Position numbers and translations under genes: made by a program. From Epichloe hybrida (Eukaryota > Ascomycota > Sordariomycetes > Hypocreales > Clavicipitaceae), in contig JAFEKR010000015.1 in NCBI GenBank assembly GCA_019022495.1, forward strand, positions 620,001 through 684,000: DNA of 64,000 nt, given 5' to 3'. The notes below the pieces were generated by a model. It saw only the letters and a list, made by a program, of their open reading frames with translations, had not been told where the DNA came from and ran no database searches. This document shows, piece by piece, positions 58,953 through 64,000 of this stretch (position 1 is the stretch's first letter; the number at the start of each line of letters is the position of its first letter).

Positions 58953-59262
58953 TGTTAGAATAAAGGTAATATTAATTGCGCGTTATAGCCGCAATTACCT
59001 AGCAGAAGCTCGGGCTGTGCGCGGACCCCACACGTGACTTATAACCTAGCACATTAATTAGCTAGGAAATGTGGGGACATAAACGCGTAACCCCTTTTCC
59101 CTTTATGTATTATAACTTCTAGCTTTTTACCTCTTTTTTTAAAACAACTTAAGCAATCATGACAACAGACAACGTAGCCTAGAATAGATAATCGATGACG
59201 ATACTATTCTTCGGGCTCACGACTGTATTACACATTGAATTCAATACCCTGTGAATCCAACA
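58953..59262 (+). repeat. Inner B 3' LTR
   Basis: 310 bp, begins TGTTAGAATAAAGG and ends GTGAATCCAACA. Its first 40 bp are strongly mutated while the last 100 bp are close to the inferred original (for example GATGACGATACTATTC), giving a sharp mutation gradient. Confidence 0.92.
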
Positions 59263-62200
59263 GAAACACCTAGAGGACCCCCACAGACCTAGAGACCTTT
59301 GCTAAAGCAAATTATTAACCTATCTAAGGTATACCCTAAAGAACAACTCTATAGCGCTAACAACTATAATATCCTTAAATCAAAGCTTTAAATATTCCAC
59401 AGAAAGTGCAAGTTACTTAACATCTAGCCTAAACAAGCTAGTTATGCTTTTAAGGTTATGCTTAAAGGTAAAGTACTATAATACTATACAGACTACCTCT
59501 CTAAACCTAGATAACCATAAGATCTCCCTACGCTTATTAGCTATATAAGAGAATAATTTAAAACTAAGGATATATAGTAAAGATATCTGCTAGAGTAAAA
59601 CAACACTTCCCTATAAGGAATAGCAAATAATAACCTAAGTAAGTTAATAATTAAATGCTTTAATAAACTTATAGAAAGACTAGCTATCTTATAACAAGCA
59701 GTGCCTAAAGTAAGCTAAACCAAAAGGGCACTCCGGAATTAACTCATTAGAGCCTATTATAGTATTCTAAAGTGTAAAGGAGTAATTATAAATCCGCTAG
59801 ATAGACTACAAGAGTTCTATAAACGGATTAGAATAACCCTTTATCTTATTAAGGAAGAGAAGAAAAACTATTAATAGTTCCTAACTAAAGTTATAACCCT
59901 AGAGTAATTCTAAACTAACTAAAGATATAATAGGACTGGAAAAGAGACCTAATACCCCTCGAAACCACAAGGAAGAGAAGGTACTCCCTACATAAAGAAG
60001 TGCTACATATATAGCAAGGAAGGATGCTAGTTATCTAAGCACCCTAAAGAGAACTGTAAGAAGGCGTTTTAACGCTTTAAGAATCACTACCTTACGGATT
60101 TAACTAATGACTTATATTATTCATTTCTTACTTAGTATAAGGAAGAACACAAGTCCTAACCCCCTATTAATAACAAAATCGCTTAGTATATAAAGAGCAT
60201 TAGATTTAATGATAGCCCTAATAATACAGATAGGCTAGTACTTACAAGCTTCTTTACTTATAGAACTTAGATTAATAGTAAAAGAACGGTTTAATTCCTA
60301 ATAAGGCAAGCAGCTTATTATAGTCTAAGCAAAGAAGACCCCTTTTAGCAGGAACTCATGAATAAAGCCCTAGTGACGTTTATATTAGAAGATCGCTATT
60401 CCTATGTGACATTCCAAGGGATTATGCCTAACACAGGAGCTATAAAGTTCTCTACAGTAGGGCACCCTTAATTTCTTGCTTTATAACGTTAGATACCTAT
60501 ATTGTAGCTTAATAAATTAATAGAGAAGAAGGCATTAGTTAGATTTAGTGCAGGAGACCTAATTATCACGCTTAGAGCAACTAATATGCCTACTCCCTTC
60601 GGAAATATTCTCTTTTAGGTTATCCCTATAAACACTCTATTTCTTTTATCCCTTAATAATATAGACTATCTAAAGATTAATTTTAATATCTCTAAGAACA
60701 CGCTATAACAAGAAAATATTAAAGTCCCTATTATATATAAATAAGGCCACGCCTAGATGCTTCTTACATAGAAAGAAGAAGTAGTTGCTTAAAGCTACCT
60801 TATAGAAGGCAAGCTATGGTAATTACATCGCCGCTTTAAATATCCATTAATCTAATGTTTACACAAGGTTCTCTGTAAATTAGGGCATAATATTAATATT
60901 AAAGCTATTAGGGAGCTAATAAGAATTTACTACTAATGCTAAATACATGTAAATAGCCTTAATTACTTTAAGTTTACCCTTAAGGATAAGTATAGCTTTA
61001 ATTATAAAGTAATAGTAAATATCTTCTACCTAGATAGCAACTGCCTTATACTCCACGCTATAGATATAGCTATAGCGTTTAATATAGCAAAATTCCTTAA
61101 TAACATCTTTATGAAAATAACCTAGGAAGCCCTCTAAATATGCTAGATTAATACTTACCTAGGCCCCCTAGACTTTATTATTATAGATACTAGAACAAAC
61201 TTCTATAGTAATGAATTCAGATAATTTATAGCTTTAATATTAATTTTAATTAAGGAAGTCCCTATTAAGGCATACTATAGCATAGGGAAGGTTAAAAGGT
61301 ATTATAGGCCGCTCTAAAGAGCCTATAATATAATTAGACACGAATACCCTATAACGCTAAAACCTATTACCCTTTAAATAGTAATTAAGGCCCTAAATAA
61401 CACTATAGGCCCTAATAGACTTATTCTAACTCTCCTTATCTTTAGAGCCTACCTACGTATAACAAATAAGTCCCTGCTATTGCCTAATATTACATAGCAT
61501 GTGATTATAGTATAGAAGGCTACTAAAGAGATTAAGAGACTCTATGCTATCTAGAAGGTTAATAAGGCCCTTACTAAACGCAATAGCCTAGATACCTTAA
61601 AGACCCTTAGCCTGCTGCTTAAATTAAAGGTTAAGGTCTAGTAAGAAGGCAAGGGATAGGTAGGTTTATATAAGCTACTAGTAATTACTAGAGAAAGCTA
61701 TATACTTAATATACCTAGAGGCCTAAAGACCTTTAGGTTAATATTTATTAAGCCCTACTATAATAACCCTAGTGTAAAGAAAATAGCAAAGCCTAGTGAA
61801 GAGAAAGGAGAAAAAGGGCAAGAGGCCTATAATAAGAATATAGTGCTACTAATACCACTAAAGTAAGGATATGGAAGGCCATAGAAGAACCCTTCTGTAA
61901 TACCTTAAGGTGCTAATACCTTCCTATTAGCAAAAGAACATAGTAACCTAGCTCTTATAATTAAGCTGCGTAAGGAAGGAATTATTAAGACCCCTAGCAA
62001 ACCTTTTAAGCTATTAATAAAAGCGGAAATTAACGCCCTAATTAAGTAAGGTATGTTTAAATTCATCATGTTTAACAAGGAAGAACATAGTGGAATTCAA
62101 ATCTTTAATTCCTAAATTATTAATAAGATCAAAGGCAAGATAACGGAACCCTATAAAAAGTCATGCCTTATAATCTAAGGGTATAAGGATGAAAGGAAAC

Positions 62201-63990
62201 AGGCCATTCTCACACAGGCCCTAACGATTTAACACGCGAGCTAATGTCTTATCCTTGCAATAGCCCTGTTAGTAAGATTAAGGAAATTCCTTATCTAGCT
62301 AAGAGATATCTATTAGGCTTATATATAGGCCTATACATTGCTAGAGCAGCTAATCCTAGCGCGCTTGCTGATTCAGATATAGCATCTTTACCTGCCTAGT
62401 ATAATCTTAAGGGTTATAAAACCCCTTTACAAGCTTGCAAAGGCAGGAACACACTAGTAGGTTATATATTATAAGCATTATAAAGAGAACCTCTAGATAG
62501 AAACCTCTATGTATAATCCCTACCTACTTATAACTATAAAGGAAAGCCCTAACTTTACCTGCATTAGTATATAAACTAATGACATAATTAGCCTCTTAGA
62601 CAAGAAGTTCTCTAAGAAGGAAGAGACTTAGCTTACTATAGTAAGCTTTAATATAAAGCTAAAGCAATTCCTAACTTAGGACTACCCTCTCATGTTTAAC
62701 AGTGGCATTATCTTGCTAGAGAATAATACTATTAAGATCTAGCAGAAAGGGCAAAGCAATAAGTTAGAGTTAGTTCTAATAACTAACTTAAAGCGCAAAT
62801 ACGTTAAGTAAAGGGCCTAAGGCGCTTATATTACCTTAATCTACTAATTAGAGGCTTGCTTTAACCTATCCGTTACTACATAACACTAGGAGCTAACCCT
62901 AAAGGACATGAAAGCCCTTAATCGCTGCCTAAAGTGGTAGATAAATCACCTAGAGAGAGGTCTAATGTTTATCCTAATTAACCTTAAGAAGGCGAAGCTC
63001 TTTGCCTTTATAAATAAATCCTTTGCTAATAACTAGGACCTATCCTTATAACTAGGATATGTACTTATCCTAGCAAATAAAGACTACACTAACGGCAAAT
63101 TCATGATTAAAGATAATATTATGCACTTTAGCTTAATAAAGAGCAAGAGAGTCACACAAAGCGTGCTTGCCTTAGAAGTCTATAGCATAGTAGCTAGTAT
63201 TAATATGGCTTACGTAATTATAACCACCCTAAACTTAGTTACTAACTAACTAAAGCTCCTAAAGATCCTAGTTATTACATATATGGATTTATACTCCTTA
63301 TATAAGTGCCTTGTTAAACTTAGTATAACAAAGGAGAAACGCCTAATAATTAATATTATAGCCCTTTAATAGTTATATAAACGCTAAGAACTCTGCGAGA
63401 TCTAATGGATTAATAGAGAGAATAACCTAGCTAATGCCTTTATAAAGGTATTACCTAATAAGGCCCTTAAGAGCTTTATCTTAACTAACTGGATAACTAT
63501 CTGGATAAAGGGATAAGTTACCTACGTGTAATATACACGTAGTAAGAGGAAAAGGTAATTCTCTAGGAGGGTAGCCATAGGGATAAGATAGTAATATAAG
63601 GGGGATTTACGCCCCTATAGTTAATATCCCTAGTAGCTATAACTACGCTAGCTTACTAGGCCCTTCTAGTAGACTATAGAAATTAATAGCGGTGTGTAGG
63701 AGGATAAAGGTGTTGCTAAGGAGAAGGAAGATATTATATACGCGCTAAGGTATGGTATATATGTTATTTTAAGGAAAAGAAGGGATTTAGAAGGACTTAC
63801 TTATCCTTACATAGGCTTATAGGCTAAGTAAGATTATTATTTCCCTTTTGTTAGTAACTATACGCCTAGATAGGCTATAAGTTCTTTTCCTTATATCCCC
63901 TATTAATTATATTCTTAATCTGTCTTTCCTTTTTTATTTCTATAATTAATATCGCGTGTTAATAATTATATTAAAAGAGAGAAGTTCTAG
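59263..63990 (+). pseudogene. Outer B gag end, protease, integrase, RT, RNase H
   Basis: Continues outer B after the inner copy. Zinc knuckle about 59991-60055, reading KKCYIYSKEGC. Protease about 60415-60790 with GIMPNTGAIKFS (Asp to Asn). Integrase about 60880-61500 (LGHNINIKAIREL, then CWINTYLGPLDFIIIDTRTNF). RT about 62060-62720, box at 62575-62586 reading T-N-D-I, so only the first Asp is lost. RNase H about 63120-63540 with HFSLIKSKRVT and TYMDLYSLYKCL, TDS to MDL. Many stops; slightly less damaged than inner B in 59263-59500. Confidence 0.8.
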
Positions 63991-64000
63991 TGTTAGAATA
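63991..64000 (+). repeat. Outer B 3' LTR, first 10 bp
   Basis: TGTTAGAATA at the window edge is the start of the B LTR, as at 58953. It follows the same 3' internal end (AAGTTCTAG) as in inner B. Confidence 0.85.

Larger units (their letters stand above)
45865..59262 (+). mobile_element. Copia family B, inner copy, full length, inserted into outer B
   Basis: LTRs at 45865-46174 and 58953-59262 (310 bp each); duplication GAAAC at 45860-45864 and 59263-59267. The outer B gag reads continuously across it. Minus Gypsy E it is 6.8 kb. An element inserted in its own relative shows that family B was active over an extended time. Confidence 0.93.
43261..64000 (+). mobile_element. Copia family B, outer copy, runs off the window
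   Basis: 5' LTR 43261-43568, internal sequence 43569-45864 and 59263-63990, and the first 10 bp of the 3' LTR at 63991. Subtracting the D solo LTR and inner B leaves about 6.5 kb plus one LTR, equal in length to inner B. It lies in hAT2. All reading frames are broken. Confidence 0.9.

Noticed and set aside
1..64000. Host genes, tRNA, rRNA, telomere repeats
   Set aside because: None seen: every stretch with coding character is transposon-derived, and no cloverleaf or rRNA-like sequence or telomere hexamer array was noticed on reading.

Overview
The window looks like a block of repeat-rich, AT-biased heterochromatin from a filamentous ascomycete (Pezizomycotina). I see no host gene, tRNA, rRNA or CRISPR array. 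Almost everything is transposon sequence decayed by what looks like repeat-induced point mutation (RIP). Paired copies differ by C-to-T and G-to-A changes, mainly at CpA/TpG and also CpG. Reading frames are littered with TAA/TAG where CAA, CAG or TGG would be expected. The element types (several Copia lineages, a chromodomain Gypsy, a Tad1-like LINE, a hAT-like DNA element) fit a fungus. I name the families here by letters; these are not database names.

Layout, left to right. 1-2363: Copia pol remnant F, minus strand, split by a solo LTR of family D (251-1081, TSD ATAAC). 2364-27346: a minus-strand 3' part of Copia family B (LTR, RNase H, RT) cut into four pieces by three insertions: hAT1 (3383-12012, TSD TATATAAT), itself split by a 6.6 kb LINE (4587-11151); C-minus (12182-19432, TSD ATTAC), which carries a 1.6 kb insert with an 8/9/12-bp minisatellite (17521-19120); and full-length C-plus (19870-26597, TSD GTAGT). 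27347-40735: full-length Copia family D, minus strand, whose 5' LTR is split by full-length Copia G (34113-40384, TSD CCTAT). 40736-41452: a piece of B gag, plus strand. 41453-43260: a second hAT copy holding a solo LTR (41502-41768, TSD GATGT). 43261-64000: B copy 'outer', plus strand, holding a D solo LTR (44820-45643, TSD AATAA) and a complete B copy 'inner' (45865-59262, TSD GAAAC). The inner copy is itself split by chromodomain Gypsy E (49217-55802, TSD ATATC). The outer 3' LTR begins at 63991 and runs off the window.

The order of events can be read from what interrupts what: F and B are oldest; hAT, C, D and inner B came later; the LINE, G, E, the minisatellite insert and the solo LTRs are among the last. 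All coding regions are broken. Catalytic aspartates of protease, RT or integrase are changed to Asn in nearly every copy examined, in the TpG context RIP would attack. D is the best-preserved element. The clearest oddities are the lightly mutated minisatellite insert, the D element whose two flanks come from oppositely oriented parts of B, a C copy lacking its 5' LTR yet apparently bounded by a TSD, and a hairpin-forming tandem array in the D leader.
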